Under the pieces are notes generated by a model that saw nothing but the letters and a program-made list of their open reading frames with translations, ran no database searches and had not been told where the DNA came from. 12,588 nt of DNA from a bacterium. GTDB taxonomy: Bacteria; SZUA-79; Acidulodesulfobacterales; Acidulodesulfobacteraceae. Numbering within the stretch: the first letter of the stretch is position 1; each line of letters opens with the position of its first letter. The position numbers and the translations under genes were made by a program. The stretch covers positions 1-12,588 of the forward strand of contig JAJYHI010000038.1 of assembly GCA_021784835.1 (NCBI GenBank), read 5' to 3'. Shown in pieces: positions 12,358 to 12,588 of this stretch.

Positions 12358-12588
<231 letters not shown>

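Overview
The window is about two-thirds A+T and comes from a Gram-negative bacterium with periplasmic c-type cytochromes, a CheV chemotaxis protein, a diguanylate cyclase, a type IV pilus/type II secretion prepilin peptidase and a DapL-type lysine pathway. This mix suggests an anaerobic or microaerophilic deltaproteobacterium-like lineage (Desulfobacterota or a relative). The lineage is an inference from gene content; no 16S gene is present to settle it.

Layout. 1-1030: two tandem genes, both on the minus strand, for small secreted single-heme cytochromes c whose central regions are almost identical in DNA. 1087-1175: back-to-back promoters for the second cytochrome gene and for speD. 1251-1658: speD (AdoMet decarboxylase, plus), whose stop overlaps the stop of convergent folK. 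1655-4249: a minus-strand cluster bioD-dapL-folK (biotin, lysine/peptidoglycan, folate). 4400-6559: a secreted peptidoglycan-binding protein (TTG start), cheV and a membrane diguanylate cyclase, all minus. 6713-7069: a pseudopilin-like membrane protein (plus). 7088-8792: a structured leader and glycerol kinase glpK (plus). 8793-9244: a gene-poor spacer. 9245-9321: tRNA-Met(CAT), minus. 9373-11064: a large secreted protein with a CsgG/TolB-like N-terminus and a repeat-rich, probably beta-propeller, C-terminus. 11151-12080: prepilin peptidase pilD. 12105-12588: the 3' end of a minus-strand rRNA operon (23S 3' end, 5S, strong terminator).

Most genes are recognisable housekeeping or surface/signalling genes, and no defence island, CRISPR array or intact mobile element is visible. 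The most unusual signal is the glpK leader. A near-consensus promoter (TTGACT, 17 nt, TATAAT) lies inside nested inverted repeats. It is followed by an 8-codon ORF with its own Shine-Dalgarno site, whose stop overlaps by one base an ATA codon placed 6 nt after a perfect AAGGAG. That ATA opens a 37-codon frame ending just before glpK. Other points worth attention are the mosaic identity of the cytochrome pair, a factor-independent terminator for speD inside the folK coding sequence, a pseudopilin-like protein with no glycine at the expected cleavage site, and pilD starting about 25 nt after the rRNA terminator with no room for its own promoter.
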